A DNA stretch of 64,000 nt. It comes from Tubiluchus corallicola (taxonomy: Eukaryota > Priapulida > Priapulimorpha > Priapulimorphida > Tubiluchidae). Positions 44,463-55,700 of the stretch are shown here, one piece after another (positions within the stretch are counted from its first letter, which is position 1; each line of letters opens with the position of its first letter). The translations under genes were made by a program, and so were the position numbers. The stretch is from the NCBI GenBank assembly GCA_030141605.1, contig JAQGDQ010000107.1, positions 183,501 to 247,500 of the forward strand. Reading direction: 5' to 3'. Below the pieces are notes generated by a model. It made no database searches and was not told where the DNA came from. It was given only the letters and a program-made list of their open reading frames with translations.

Positions 44463-46697
44463 CTACAAAAATAACGTAAAATAAATTTTAATAATTATGC
44501 CAATTGAAAGTGATATAAATTTTAGATTTGATATTAGTAATAAAAAGGCATAAAATAAACACTTTTTGTTGCAAGTGTAGTGACGAATTGCCAAACCATG
44601 TCACCTCTTGCACAAGGGTTCGTATAATTCTGATTTGCCGGAGCGAATTCGAGGTGTGAACGTGGCTTTGTTGTGCAACATCATTCGCTTCACTAGCCGG
44701 AAAAACAACAGCAATGATAAGTTTCTCATACATTATTGTATTGCATAATGCGGAGCAATGCTAGCAGGAATGCAGCATTAAACAGCGGGATCACTTTAAG
44801 GTGGTGTTTATGGCGAGATCGGCGTCTTACCTCGTGTCAGTAACCTTAAGTGCAACCCAAGTGAGCTACTGAACCAGAAGGGGCGTCTTAGCCATGTTTT
44901 GATACAAAAGCACAAGGCCAGCAACCAAAAACACTATGGAGAGTGATATATGGCCAAGGGCAAGTATCGAATTCGAGCCCAGGCGGTAGCGTTGCGTAAC
45001 TTCGGTCGTGAGACACACGAACGTCACCACTCAGCTATTAACCTGCTTTAGTGCTGAATATTAATTATAGTATTAATTTGGGCAGTTCAAGTCACCTCAG
45101 CAAAGTAAAGAACTTGTCTGCAGAAATGTCTGTAACATGCAAATTTGAAGCTGCAAGAACAGTCATAAGCAAATTACCCAGAGGATAGATATTAACTATG
45201 ACGTTTAAGACCCACATATAACACATTAGTAATAACTATAGTAGTTACCTGGCAGGTATTGTACTTTTTCGGGCAAAATACCCAATAGCTGCTATTGATG
45301 AGTCTATCTTCACTAAAACAGGTATCATTCGTATTGTACGTCTTGCGAAACGATACTTCACATTCATAACACTGCAAGTAATCTTCAAAGTCTAATAAAG
45401 GGATTCCATATCTTGCATTTGATGAGCTTCCTTCGGTTGTATATGACAGTGCTGCAAAGCAAAAATAAACATTAGTTCCGTCTCAGTAGGTGAGCCATAA
45501 TTTGTTACAGACAGATATAAATTGCAACTTACCTGTTAATTTTACTACAAAAAATTATTATTTTACCATCTCTTCTATTCCCTTTTCTGTTCTCCTTCTC
45601 TTTCTATCTGTCTCTCTCTTTCTCTTTTTTCTCTCTCTTCGCACTTTTCAAGCTTTGACATTGCTTTCATACCGTTTATCATTTCTCTAATTAACCTATT
45701 AGACAACACAACTTAGCCAACTTTTATTCTCAGTCGCATCAGTCTGTTCGCCTGTCTGTCCGCCCGCCTTCCTGCCTACCTCTGCACGCTACTCCTCGGG
45801 GACGGCTGATACAATTCCAACCAACCAAGCAAGCAACCAAGCCAGCCTGAACACTTGTTATACAGTAAAAAACTGTGGGGCCATGCTGACAACGATCGCT
45901 TACCTGCGGCATAAAAACAACTTCTAAGATTGGTACTTTTCTGACTTCAAAATCTATCTCTATTCCTGAGGTAGTGAAGACGCAACTGGATATTGTGATA
46001 CAATGAACAATTATCTAAAAGTTGTAGGAGTCAAAATTTAGAATTTTTATCTGTCTGACTGTTTGTGTTTGTTTGCTCTTTCTCCGATATCTCTGAAACG
46101 ATTCGAACAAAGCTTACACAGCAGGTAGGATCTGACCTATAGCTGTGCGTTAAAAATGCCTAACAACGGTCATAAAACTTAAAATTCTAAAATTAGTACT
46201 TGTCTACTAAACTTCTAAAATTAGTACTTGTCTACTAAACTTCTAAAATTAGTACTTTTCTACTAAACTTCTAATATTAGTACTTGTCTACTAAACTTCT
46301 AAAATTAGTACTTTTCTACTAAACTTCTAAAATTAGTACTTTTCTACTAAACTTCTAAAATTAGTACTTTTCTACTAAACTTCTAAAATTAGTATTTTTC
46401 TGTCTGTATAATCTATCTCCTCCAAAATTGCTGAGCTAGTGTAGACGTTACTCGGTCCTGAAGTACACTGGAAATTATATAAAAACGTGAGAGTCAACGT
46501 TTGAAATTTAGTATTTTCTGACCACCATTATAAAGTCTATAGTAGAGAGTCGAATCACTATCAGGCGACCGGCTTGAGTTACGACTAAAGGTTAGCAAAT
46601 TTACCAAAATCAAAAACAACTTTTTTATGCTGAGTTACTTACTTTGCAGCCAGAGAATGGACAATGTTAGACACAAAGCAACTTTCTTGTCAAACAT
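44232..46697 (-). CDS. Ly6/uPAR-domain GPI-anchored protein, three exons
   Basis: Exons on the - strand are 46697-46643, 45451-45249 and 44462-44232, with phases 1 and 0. The spliced product is 162 residues. It has a signal peptide (MFDKKVALCLTLSILWLQ), then a Ly6/uPAR three-finger domain beginning LQCYECEVSF and ending with the hallmark CCNSTLCN, twelve Cys in all after the signal (two more than the usual ten). A hydrophobic C-terminal tail (TAVLLMLLYYEYLI) without a basic stop-transfer end suggests a GPI anchor. Family members act at the cell surface as receptor modulators or in cell adhesion; the partner is not predictable. It faces the PPxY gene tail to tail. Its first intron holds a 28-bp minisatellite. 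The fold assignment is sure, the exact signal exon slightly less so. Confidence 0.87.
44958..45042 (-). mobile_element. tRNA-like SINE head in Ly6 intron
   Basis: On the - strand an A-box-like TAGCTGAGTGGTGACG is followed, about 45 nt later, by a B-box-like GGGCTCGAATTCG. It is decayed, lies in the second intron of the Ly6 gene, and has the same orientation as the gene. Confidence 0.45.
45249..45451 (-). CDS. Ly6 gene exon 2: first half of domain
   Basis: 203 nt between TTTGCAG and CCAG|GTAACT. Encodes a 25-residue Ser/Asn-containing lead, then the CxxC opening (QCYECEV) and three more Cys (DTCFSED, WVFCPKK, YNTCQ). It contains glycosylation sites NDT and NSS. It ends in phase 0, matching exon 3. 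Confidence 0.88.
46184..46403. repeat. 28-bp minisatellite, 8 units
   Basis: Eight copies of a 28-bp unit containing TTCTAAAATTAGTACTT and TCTACTAAAC. They differ mainly at one G/T position (CTTGTC or CTTTTC), with one unit changed to TAATATTAG. The array is in the first intron of the Ly6 gene. Confidence 0.93.
46643..46697 (-). CDS. Ly6 gene exon 1: signal peptide
   Basis: ATG plus 18 codons with a Lys-rich start and a hydrophobic core, ending CTGCAAA|GTAAGTAAC in phase 1. The split Thr codon joins correctly to exon 2. No promoter element was identified upstream (above 46700). Confidence 0.75.
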
Positions 46698-47366
46698 CTT
46701 GAAGGCTAAGCTATCGGCATCAGCAATCTACAGAACTACCACAATGAAAATGTTTATTAATTAAGTTATCTGACATACTTGTTAAGTGTTGCTATCTGAC
46801 ATCAACATGATTTGTGCAACCATCAATGATGAAAACGCGTTACAAGAACTTTGATTTATTTATGTTCATTAGCTTGAAAAGTTTGAAGTGGGATTCGTGA
46901 ATTTCTCACAGATACCAAAAAACATGCTTTAATATCAATATAATCTACTAACCGATTCTATGAATCATAATGAATAAATTAACAGACTATGTTTAGGGCA
47001 ATAATAATGGTTAAATGGAGCTTCGTAGATAATGCGAAGCCATGGTTAAGCAGTCATAGAACTCGACCTATTTAGTAAAATGATGCGCCATTCGCAGGTT
47101 ATTTCTCTCGCTAAGTCGTTGAGGGACCTAGTCTGGTTAAGTCGTAGAGACATCCACGGTGTGCATCTGATTATGCAGGCAGAGGTAGAATTACTTACCT
47201 GTATTTTTTCACTATCTCGTCTCACAGGTTTATCCTTGACAAACAGGTGTGGTCTGAATTCTGGCTCTGCAACAAGTAGCAGTCTGGATCTGCCCTATGT
47301 TGAATACCAGCTATTCCTTTAATACAGACAAATTACGAACAAATTATTTTATTACTAACATGTAAT
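46698..47366. other. upstream of Ly6 gene, no further gene seen
   Basis: This stretch should contain the Ly6 promoter. No TATA box or initiator could be singled out. The frame at 47080-47322 on + has no family features. Confidence 0.4.
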
Positions 47367-49012
47367 AGTGGATGGCAAAATGTATAGCAGCATTAAGAAT
47401 ATTCTTTCAGATACCTATAGTGCTGTGAATCTAAATGGTATCCTCACTGATAAATTTAAATGTGAATATGGTGTCAGGCAGGGAGACACTTTGTCACCAA
47501 CCCTGTTCAGCTGGTATATAAATGATATGGCAGATGATGTAAAGTCCCTAAATATTGGTATTCCTGTTGGTAATGATAAGATTTGTATTTTAATGTATGC
47601 TGATGACGTTGTAATTTTAGCAGAATCTGAAGAAGATCTTCAGAAAATGTTAGATAAGATCACTGAGTGGGGAAAGAAATGGAGAATCAAATTTAACAGT
47701 AAAAAGTCAAATGTTGTCCATTTCAGAAAACCCCAAGTGAATCAAACTGATGTACTATTTAAACTTAGTGATCAGATTTTGAGCACTGTAGATAGGTATA
47801 AGTATCTGGGGATTTATCTTAATGAACATTTAGATTATAAGGTTACAGCACTAGTACTGGCAGACTCAGGCAGTAGAGCACTGGATGCCTTGATTGGTAA
47901 ATATAAAAAGTTAAATGGGCTGGGTTATTATTCTTTTACTAAGTTATTCAATGCAGGTGTATGTCCTATACTTGATTATGGTTCAGAAGTATGGGGATAT
48001 AACAAGTACCCTAAAATTGATACTGTCCAGAATAAGGCATTAAGAATATTTCTTGGTGTTCATAATTTTGCTGCTAATCAATGTATACAGGGTGATATGG
48101 GATGGTCACCATCTTCAGTTAGAAGAAAGTCATCTATGATAAGGTATTGGAATCGTCTTTTAACACTTGATAATTCTAGACTTGTTAAGAGAATATTTCT
48201 TTGGGACTGTAATACCAACGTTGGTTGGTCATATGAAATTTCTAAAGTCCTAGAGGAAGCAGGGTTCCAGCAAGCTTTTGTTAATATGGATACTGTACCT
48301 CTTAGCAGAGCATGGGCACAGCTGTATGAGAAACAATGTGTTGATTGGAAAGCAAAAAATGCAGATTACCCTAAACTTAGAACATATATATTGTATAAGA
48401 ACAGCTTTGGAGTAGAACCATATGTTTATATTAATATGCAAGGAAAATACAGGTCTGTGCTTGCAAAGCTAAGAAGTGGTACTCTTCCCCTGGAACTGGA
48501 GCATGGTAGGTTTAGAAATGTTAAGGTTGGTGAACGTTTGTGTAAGATATGTTGCTGTGGAGATGTAGAAGATGAATCTCACTTTATGTTTGTTTGTACA
48601 CATTATAGACTAGAGAGAGAAGAATTTTTCCAAGATATTAACATGGACCCGGAACAATTAGATAATGTAAATAAATGGAAATATATTATGTCAGAAGAGA
48701 ATGTCCTTAGGACTGCAAAATATGCTTATAAGATTTTTAGAATGAGGCAAAGCAAGATATATATTTAATACATGACTTGTCCATTCAGGTATATGTTAAA
48801 ATTCCATATTATATATATTCTTTTATTTGATATTCTATGTAAATGAACTGCACAGTTATTATGTGATAAATTTTCATGAAATTGACTTGTAAGCCCAAGT
48901 GGGCTGGAAACAGCTTTAATAACATTTTACAGTATTAATTAACACATGAATTATTACATCGTTATTATCATATGTTTATGTCAATAAAGATATTCAATCA
49001 TTCAATCAAACT
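47366..49012 (+). mobile_element. 5'-truncated LINE with open reverse-transcriptase ORF
   Basis: The copy starts inside the reverse transcriptase and runs through the stop at 48768, a 230-bp 3' UTR and a short ATTCAATC tandem tail (48989-49007) after TCAATAAAG. A tail of short repeats instead of poly(A) fits CR1/L2/Rex-like LINEs. Because the ORF has no internal stop or frameshift, this is one of the youngest insertions in the window. ACTAAC occurs at both edges and may be a remnant target-site duplication. Confidence 0.9.
47368..48768 (+). CDS. LINE ORF2 reverse transcriptase, C-terminal two thirds
   Basis: 466 codons without a stop. It has RQGDTLSPTLF (about residues 37-47), the catalytic YADD (77-80) within ILMYADDVVILAES, the FNSKKSNVVHF thumb-side motif, RYKYLGIYL, and the PILDYGSEVWG block. 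A C-terminal Cys/His segment (LCKICCCGDVEDESHFMFVC) may bind nucleic acid. The endonuclease and fingers are missing through 5' truncation, and the first ATG is internal, so the copy is not autonomous. The clade is not fixed; CR1, Rex1 and Jockey-like groups are all possible. Confidence 0.93.
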   Translation: MDGKMYSSIKNILSDTYSAVNLNGILTDKFKCEYGVRQGDTLSPTLFSWYINDMADDVKSLNIGIPVGNDKICILMYADDVVILAESEEDLQKMLDKITEWGKKWRIKFNSKKSNVVHFRKPQVNQTDVLFKLSDQILSTVDRYKYLGIYLNEHLDYKVTALVLADSGSRALDALIGKYKKLNGLGYYSFTKLFNAGVCPILDYGSEVWGYNKYPKIDTVQNKALRIFLGVHNFAANQCIQGDMGWSPSSVRRKSSMIRYWNRLLTLDNSRLVKRIFLWDCNTNVGWSYEISKVLEEAGFQQAFVNMDTVPLSRAWAQLYEKQCVDWKAKNADYPKLRTYILYKNSFGVEPYVYINMQGKYRSVLAKLRSGTLPLELEHGRFRNVKVGERLCKICCCGDVEDESHFMFVCTHYRLEREEFFQDINMDPEQLDNVNKWKYIMSEENVLRTAKYAYKIFRMRQSKIYI

Positions 49013-51004
49013 AACGAAAGATCTGATACGCAGCCGTCCGTGTAGAAGGGAGCGCAGCATTAATGACGACCGTACAGCCAAACATTTCGTCACTGTTTAG
49101 TTTTAAGTACTCATGGGTAGTGTTTTAACGTTGAAATTTAGATCTATAATCAATTGTTTAGTGGGTTATCTTGTTTTTTAAGTTCAATTTTTGTATCACT
49201 GCTAGGGTTGCCATCCTCCTGATTTGGCCCGGAGTCTACTGAAATTCAGCCATACATCCGCGATTCGGTTTGGTTTTTGAAAAATTCTGAAGTTTTCTGA
49301 TATCGACCATCACATTACAATTTAAGTGGGAAAAACGGAAATACATCTTGCATAGTATTGAACCGTTGCATAAGGTTACGCTAAAAACTGCGGAATTTTT
49401 GTCAAGTAAAATAGTGAACTTATTAAATCAAGTTTAAATGGTTACATGGCTTCTGTTAAATGCATGATGCAAGTATTCTTCAGGCTTAAGTTAAATTCAC
49501 TTAACATAAACCATCTATCTATTATACGTACAGCATTCATGCATACCGTGTTACAATACGTCGCGGGAAAAGCAAAAACCAATGCTGGAATACTGATCCC
49601 TGATTGGATAAAACCCTTGGCCGGCTGGTGCATACTGTACAAAATAGAACTCATTTCTGTTTTAGAACGGCTGCTGTCTTCACGGCCACTTCCATAAACT
49701 CCGCGTTTCATCTTTGATTTGAAATTAATGTAGTCTAATTTGGGCGGTCATTTTATCACGGCCGACGTCTGCCGGTTTGTCTTGTGGCGGCCGTGTATCA
49801 TTGGCTTAACACAAAATTCTTAAACAATACAGCCGACGTGCACGAGCAAGGGTTGGGGGTGGGGGGTGGCTGTTTGTCTGCAGCCTCCCCCGCCCGGATT
49901 CGGGCAAACACATTTTTTTCGGGCACCGAAATTACTATAAAATAATATTTTTCATAAAAGGAAATCTCGCAATTTCTCCATGCTGCCAAATGAAGTGCCC
50001 GAAATTCGGACATTTTTTTATCATGGGGTGTGGTGAGGCAATTCCCGACGCGGAGGTGACCCTGAATTTTTCCGGCAAAAGTGGCTTACCCTCCCTCCTG
50101 AAAAAATCGGCCCGTTCGCCTATGCCGTCATGGTGTCATCAGCACTAGAAAAATTTAAAATAGGCAAGATAAGTTATGTTGATAATTGTGAGTGAAACTT
50201 GAAAATTTGTTCCTATATCAGTGTAATTATCTCGAATAAATACGACAGAAAAAAGTACCACTTCATAGGTGCCGTTTTTTCGTTTTGCCTTCCCTGTTTT
50301 CCTCTTTCATTTATCACGGTTTTTGCATAGGTTTATTAATTTTCATTACTAGCCTTTAACAAAGTTTTTTGTTATTTTTTTTTACAGATTTCTTTTTTAT
50401 TTACTTGTGCTTCTGTCTGTTTAAACTAGTGACGTGACATTTGGTAATTATTTTCTCATAAACGTTTAATTCAGTTTTGTTTCTTTTGTATGTACCAGGT
50501 AGTACCTATATTGTTATACACAGAACTGTTATTGACTGTTATTCGATTTAGTAATATAATTAGGCCTATAAATACAATTAATAGGCCTATGTCGCAGGAA
50601 CAGTGCACTGAAAGCACTTATACCTAACTTAGACTAAATGCTGAATTTTGGCTTTGAACAAGTGTGCCGAATCGTATAAAAATTATTAATAATTCTTTTA
50701 AGAAAGTTAAAACTTCTTATATGATAATATTTGAACACACTACGTAGTTAGCTACAATAAATTATTAGCTTAATAATTAACACAGTAAATGTAACATTTG
50801 CCAGTGGCTAGCGATTACTGCAGCCACTATGCAAGAACAATTTTTAGTAAATAGCTGAACAACCAGCGACGTAGGTCGCGGGGAGCGATATAAATTCTGT
50901 ACAATGATTCTGCGCATAGTACATATTGCGAAAGCGCATGTGCACTGCTATCTGTTAGTAAGCGATGTTTCAGCAAGTTTTATTGCTTTCCTGTTAGTAT
51001 ACTT
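49013..51004. other. no gene seen
   Basis: This region includes a more GC-rich patch at 49.0-50.1 kb with a G-run (49855-49870), but the frames on both strands (49442-49711, 49446-49697, 49798-50013) have no domains. The rest is AT-rich. Confidence 0.4.
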
Positions 51005-51078
51005 GGCCGGTTAGCTCAGTCGGTTAGAGCGTGGTGCTAATAACGCTAAGGTCGCGGGTTCGACCCCCGTACTGGCCA
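51005..51078 (+). tRNA. tRNA-Ile (AAT anticodon)
   Basis: A full 74-nt cloverleaf. The acceptor stem GGCCGGT pairs with ACTGGCC (one G-U), and the discriminator is A. The A box is TTAGCTCAGTCGG, the anticodon loop CTAATAA gives AAT, and the T arm is GCGGGTTCGACCCCCGT. No intron. CCA is not encoded, and a T-rich pol III terminator (TATTTTTCTT) follows. It matches the conserved animal tRNA-Ile(AAT) and is probably functional. Confidence 0.97.
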
Positions 51079-52145
51079 TATATTTTTCTTGCAAGTTTAT
51101 TTACAGCGCTACTTAATTTAGCTGTCTTAATTCATACGGGTATTCTAAAGTCCAAACTAACATTTAAAAATTGCACAATATTACTAAATAGTACCTAGAT
51201 TGGCTACAATGTGTTACTCAGTCATAATCTAGGTAAAATGATCTGCATTCGTTGGCCTAGAAAAGCAAAAACCCCTACGTGTCTCTGACTCATGTAATTT
51301 AGGGTTATTGCTGGGTAGATTAACAGAAAATGACAGTGAAAAACGAGTGAAACTTGAAGAATGGGTTATTCTTTATTTATTATTATAACCTGTAACCAGC
51401 AAGTGTTTGTCTTTGGCAGTGTGTATTGCATAGCTGTTACACAACAGATTCATAATTCCAGCGTTGTAGCTTTGTTGATGGTAAGCAGCATTATGCTGTC
51501 ATTTGCAATACATTTGTTATTATGGACAATTATCATAAATAATACTGCAAGTAGAAGTACAGCATGTAACTTGCTAAACTTGTAATTAACCGAACTGCAA
51601 TATAATTATACCCTACATAGGCGTGGCCTAAAAACTATACACAGCATAAAATTGTATAGAATAAAATATATTAGCTGCTGCTTTTCTTTGCGTTTACCTA
51701 CTTACTGAAAACGTCATTAAATGTTCGTTTTTGACAAATTGTCCATTTATCATCCGGGGTTGTACCTTTGCACTGATTTTACCACGGTTATGACCATTTA
51801 ATGGTTTATTAGTTTTATTTGTTTTTAAATTTGATTACCTGGTATGTAACACACTTGGTCCACGAGCAGTTATATAAAATGTCGTTGCCTTATAACTGTC
51901 ATCTTCCTTTCAGCTAAATTTTTATATATCTAAATTTTTGGACAGCAAATTATTAAGAGAAAATTACTAGTTTTACTCACACAGTAATAACCATTATCAT
52001 TGTTGGGCTGTAGTGCAATCAATTAATATTGCATACATTGAAACAAAATATATTACATCTTTATGACAAAAAAAATTGACAAAAACTATGTGTAATAATT
52101 TTCATTGTTATTTTTGGACACCAGCTTCTTTAAGTCAAGATCGCA
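51079..52145. other. no gene seen
   Basis: AT-rich sequence. The hydrophobic frame at 51361-51585 has two possible TM stretches but no recognised family or splice context. Confidence 0.4.
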
Positions 52146-53130
52146 TTGAAAGCAAAATTAAATTTAAACAAAAATAGAACAGAGAGCTCTGGAATTGAGG
52201 AAGCTGGGGAACGTTTAATATTTAAACAGCTTATTATTGATACCAAAGTTACTATTGAAATCAAACTACTAATATACAAAAGATTAATAATGCCTCATTT
52301 AACTTATGGCTGCCATCTACTTGAAAACATTTCTAAACCCAAACAGGTAGACTAGATACAACTCAAAATTATGCGCTCAAACATGTACTAGGCCACTTTT
52401 CTAAGAAAATAAATTAACACCATATGTACTCAGCCACTAATAGAAAAAAATTAAGAATACCCAATATAGAATCAAACATTTATTACCATTCCTTAATATT
52501 TCTATTTAAATATATAAATGATATAATTCCAGTTTTCAAAGAAAATGGTTTATTATTTACCCCGATAAACATAAAAACGAACGCACCTATAATCTAAAAC
52601 AGTTACTTACAAAAAATATGGACACAATTCGATAAGCAAAACAAAAATCAACTTATGGAATTCAGCACTCTTAAGTAGAAAATCAAAAGACGGATTAACA
52701 ACGTTTAAAACAGAACTAAAAACAAACTGCTAACTCACAAAAGACCCTTACATAAAAGCGATAAAGTAGAATTCATCAATAATTGAGAATATCAAAAACG
52801 CATAACGCTCTAGACTCACAAATTCATCATAATATAAGTGTCTATACTATAAAAATATGCGACTCATACGGAAACTTGCATGGCAAAAAGTAGCAAAAAG
52901 TATCAAAAAATATTAAAATTTACCATATTTCATAAGTCACTATCATGTCGTCATGTAGATAAATTTGTAGTTATGTAATGTTGTATTTTAATGTTTTTAT
53001 TCTTATGATTTTTAACTTAGACTGACTGACACAACTGTACATAGTGTACATCAGTCTGTCACTGACTGGTTGTACACTGATTTTATGTATGATGTAAAAT
53101 GCTTTACTCTGTACCAGTGTATATATAAAT
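52146..53130 (+). pseudogene. decayed LINE, reverse-transcriptase C-terminus and 3' UTR
   Basis: The first frame has KLLIYKRLIMPHLTYGC, the typical block after the RT domain. Further pieces follow in other frames: NYALKHVLGHFSK, then SLIFLFKYINDIIPVFKENG near 52490-52550. Stops and shifts interrupt them. From about 52955 to 53130 the 3' UTR is shared with 56985-57180, including GACTGACTGACACAA and CAGTCTGTCACTG. It is a dead copy. Confidence 0.75.
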
Positions 53131-53539
53131 GAAAAAGATAAATGAAATTCATCATTCTTACTTTATATCAATTCTGATGTTTCTAATATGTTTAACATAT
53201 ACAGTTTTGAATTTTTTTTGGAACTTCAAAAACATCTTCTGTATGATAAATAATCCATCATGTAACAAATTTTATAACATTTTTATATCCTCAGATAATC
53301 GCATTAATTGGTAACCTGCAAATGACTGATAATGAAAATGTTGATTTTCTTAAAAAGTTCACTAAGTACGTAAGCTGTTCAGCTGTTAGTTTTGTGTTGA
53401 TGTTTATTTAGTAAATAAACAATTTTTTACTGTCTACGATCACAGTTTAAAGATTATCAAAACTTATGCAGCAAAGGTAAGGTTGTTAAAATTTTGGAAC
53501 AAACTTAACTGAAGGAAAGAAATATAAAAGTCCTGACTG

Positions 53540-53620
53540 AATTTGGATTTGAACTGGCGACCTTTTGGTCACGAGTGTAACATCTTAAATCACTACGCGC
53601 AGGCAGCAGCTTGTGATTAA
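53540..53620 (-). mobile_element. tRNA-derived SINE, interrupted by a MITE
   Basis: On the - strand there is a B box AGTTCAAATCC near 53552 and a weak A-box region near 53595. The sequence is cut at 53620 by the hAT-type MITE and may continue after 54003. It shares the ..CAG/TGAATTT..GGATTTGAAC stretch with the tRNA-like element at 58.1 kb, suggesting one SINE family. Confidence 0.45.
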
Positions 53621-54003
53621 TAGGGGTGAGCATTCTCTACCAGAAAGCGAATTCGAATCGAACCGAATTTCTGACTTTCGAATTCGAATCTAACCGAACT
53701 TCAGTGTTTCAAATTCGAACTGAAGTCGAATTGAGATTGAATGATTTTCGAACAAGTTTTCGAACCACCAGTAAAAATTAGTCTTACAAAGATCATGTGT
53801 ATCACTAGATTTTGTTCTGCAATAAAACGACTAGTAATTTGTTTAAAATTGTGCACAGAAATCACTGCTAAATTACGCTAATTGCATGTTGTTTCAATCG
53901 TTTTAGTGATCAGGAACATATGTGATTGAAGTGCTGAATTATTTGAATCTACAGTTTTGGATTCGAATCGAGTTCGAACTCGAACGTTCGATGCTCACCC
54001 CTA
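53621..54003. mobile_element. hAT-type MITE, 383 bp
   Basis: Perfect 13-bp terminal inverted repeats TAGGGGTGAGCAT / ATGCTCACCCCTA are flanked by an 8-bp target duplication with one mismatch (GTGATTAA / ATGATTAA). The 8-bp duplication and TA(G)GGGTG-type ends fit the hAT superfamily. The inside is rich in TTCGAA-like palindromic words (ATTCGAATCGA, GTTCGAACTCGAAC) and has no ORF, so it must have been moved by a transposase from elsewhere. Confidence 0.88.
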
Positions 54004-55019
54004 ATGATTAATTAAAACAAATGTAGCTCTGAAACCAATCGGAAAGTGAATGATACTGTAGGCCTATAGTTCATAAAGTAGCGAATATATGTGATACCGT
54101 ATCATGGATTTAAGACTTTGTGTCGAGCCAAAATGCTTGGACTTGTAAAAAGAGCCCATATTCATATCCAAGTGTATTTTTTTGGTTTTCATAAGCCTAC
54201 TTCGTAGTTAATGTGAATTTGCGCATTTATTAATGCGAAACTAACAAACTTTTAACCTTTTCATGTTTAATCCAAATGCTTTAAACACATAGTAAAGCGT
54301 ACTAGTGGTTATATAAGGCAATCAAATTTTATTTCTTGAGCTAAATGATACGTACTTTTGTAACGCGAGTACACCGAGACAAACCCTGGTAGTAATTACA
54401 ATTAATACCGAATTTATGATAACAATAATTACAAGGACATGACTATGTACAAAGAATAAGAATAAAACTTTAAGAATAAAAAGAATTTTTAGACACAAAA
54501 CAATGCCTACCTTTATAAGCAAATTGTTGCATTTCATGTTTTGGCCGTTAATTCACTAAAGTGACAAAAGCTCATCAGCATTATTGCATTTTTTGTCATA
54601 TATCATACAACAATAACCAAACCAAAACGGGAATAATGTAATTCCCTACGCGATCACACCAACACGCACCTTGCCGTTGCCACGGAAACAGCTTCATTTT
54701 CAGCAATTCGCAAAGCAAGGCAGCTTCAATATACCTGCAGCATGCGCGAAATTTTTTCGACTTCTGCCGGCAGATGGCGCACGGGAGTTGAGAAATTCGC
54801 TGGAAGGAAAGTATCGTTTGAGGAAGCACGCTGATTCTGATCATATGGTTTGGCACAATCAAGCGGAACTAAAACTATAGCTATTACCAGTTAGATCTGC
54901 TTTCGAGTATAGCATTTGATGTTGGTGGTGAAACTGTGATAAATGTGTTTTCTAAAAAGATGAAGACGGGGCTAATCAACTAAGCTAAAGGAAGAAGGCC
55001 AGTCGAAAGGAGCTAAAGC

Positions 55020-55700
55020 ATACCTGATTTTGAAAGTACCTACGAAAATCTATTGTTTAAAGACAATTTTGTGTCTCTTCAACTTCTCATTGCTATCGAA
55101 GTATTCAAGATTTTGTCCAAAAACTGCCCGTCCTATCTTTATGGACTGATAGAGAGGAACGAAAGCAAAACCGCTACTTCCTCAGAAAAATGAACACTGC
55201 AGAACACCCTACATATGATGGTGTTACATATGGCAAGAAAAGTTTCTCCTATTATGGAGCCACATTGTGGAATGAATTACCAAACTGTCTCCGAATGGCC
55301 GAAAATCTTGGGGAATTTAAACGTCTAATTAAGTCATGGACTGGTGTATCATGTAAATGTGCCATTTGTAAATTCAGCGAACTTCCCAATTTTGTTAAGT
55401 CGTAATTAAATGCTGAAATGTTGGCAGGAAAATTTTTTATTGACCTGGATAGCTTTTTGTGTAAATTTTAGAAAATGTTACTGCCTAAAATTTTTATGTA
55501 GTTATAAATTTTTCTTGTACCAATACCTCTGGTGGCATCCAAAAGATTTTAAGAAGTACATATTATTACCATGTTATCGCTCATATACATTATGTTTGAT
55601 ATCGGTTTACGAGCTTTAAGCTCATGTTTTACAAATATGTACTGTTTATATCATACCGATGAAAATAAATATCATCTTATCTTATCTTATCTTATCATAG
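55020..55700 (+). pseudogene. LINE 3' fragment with ATCTT-repeat tail
   Basis: The frame at 55190-55405 has SFSYYGATLWNELPNCLR, EFKRLIKSW and a CKCAICKF end, the usual C-terminal signature of many LINE ORF2 proteins. A second frame just upstream (about 55025-55180) reads NLLFKDNFVSLQLLIAIEVF and PSYLYGLIERNESKTA, so one or more shifts separate them. A 250-bp 3' UTR ends at GAAAATAAATATC followed by tandem ATCTT units (about 55670-55697). Confidence 0.78.

Noticed and set aside
44488-44733. The - strand frame between the Ly6 exons as an additional Ly6 exon
   Set aside because: Exons 2 and 3 join in phase without it, and it lacks the Cys pattern.
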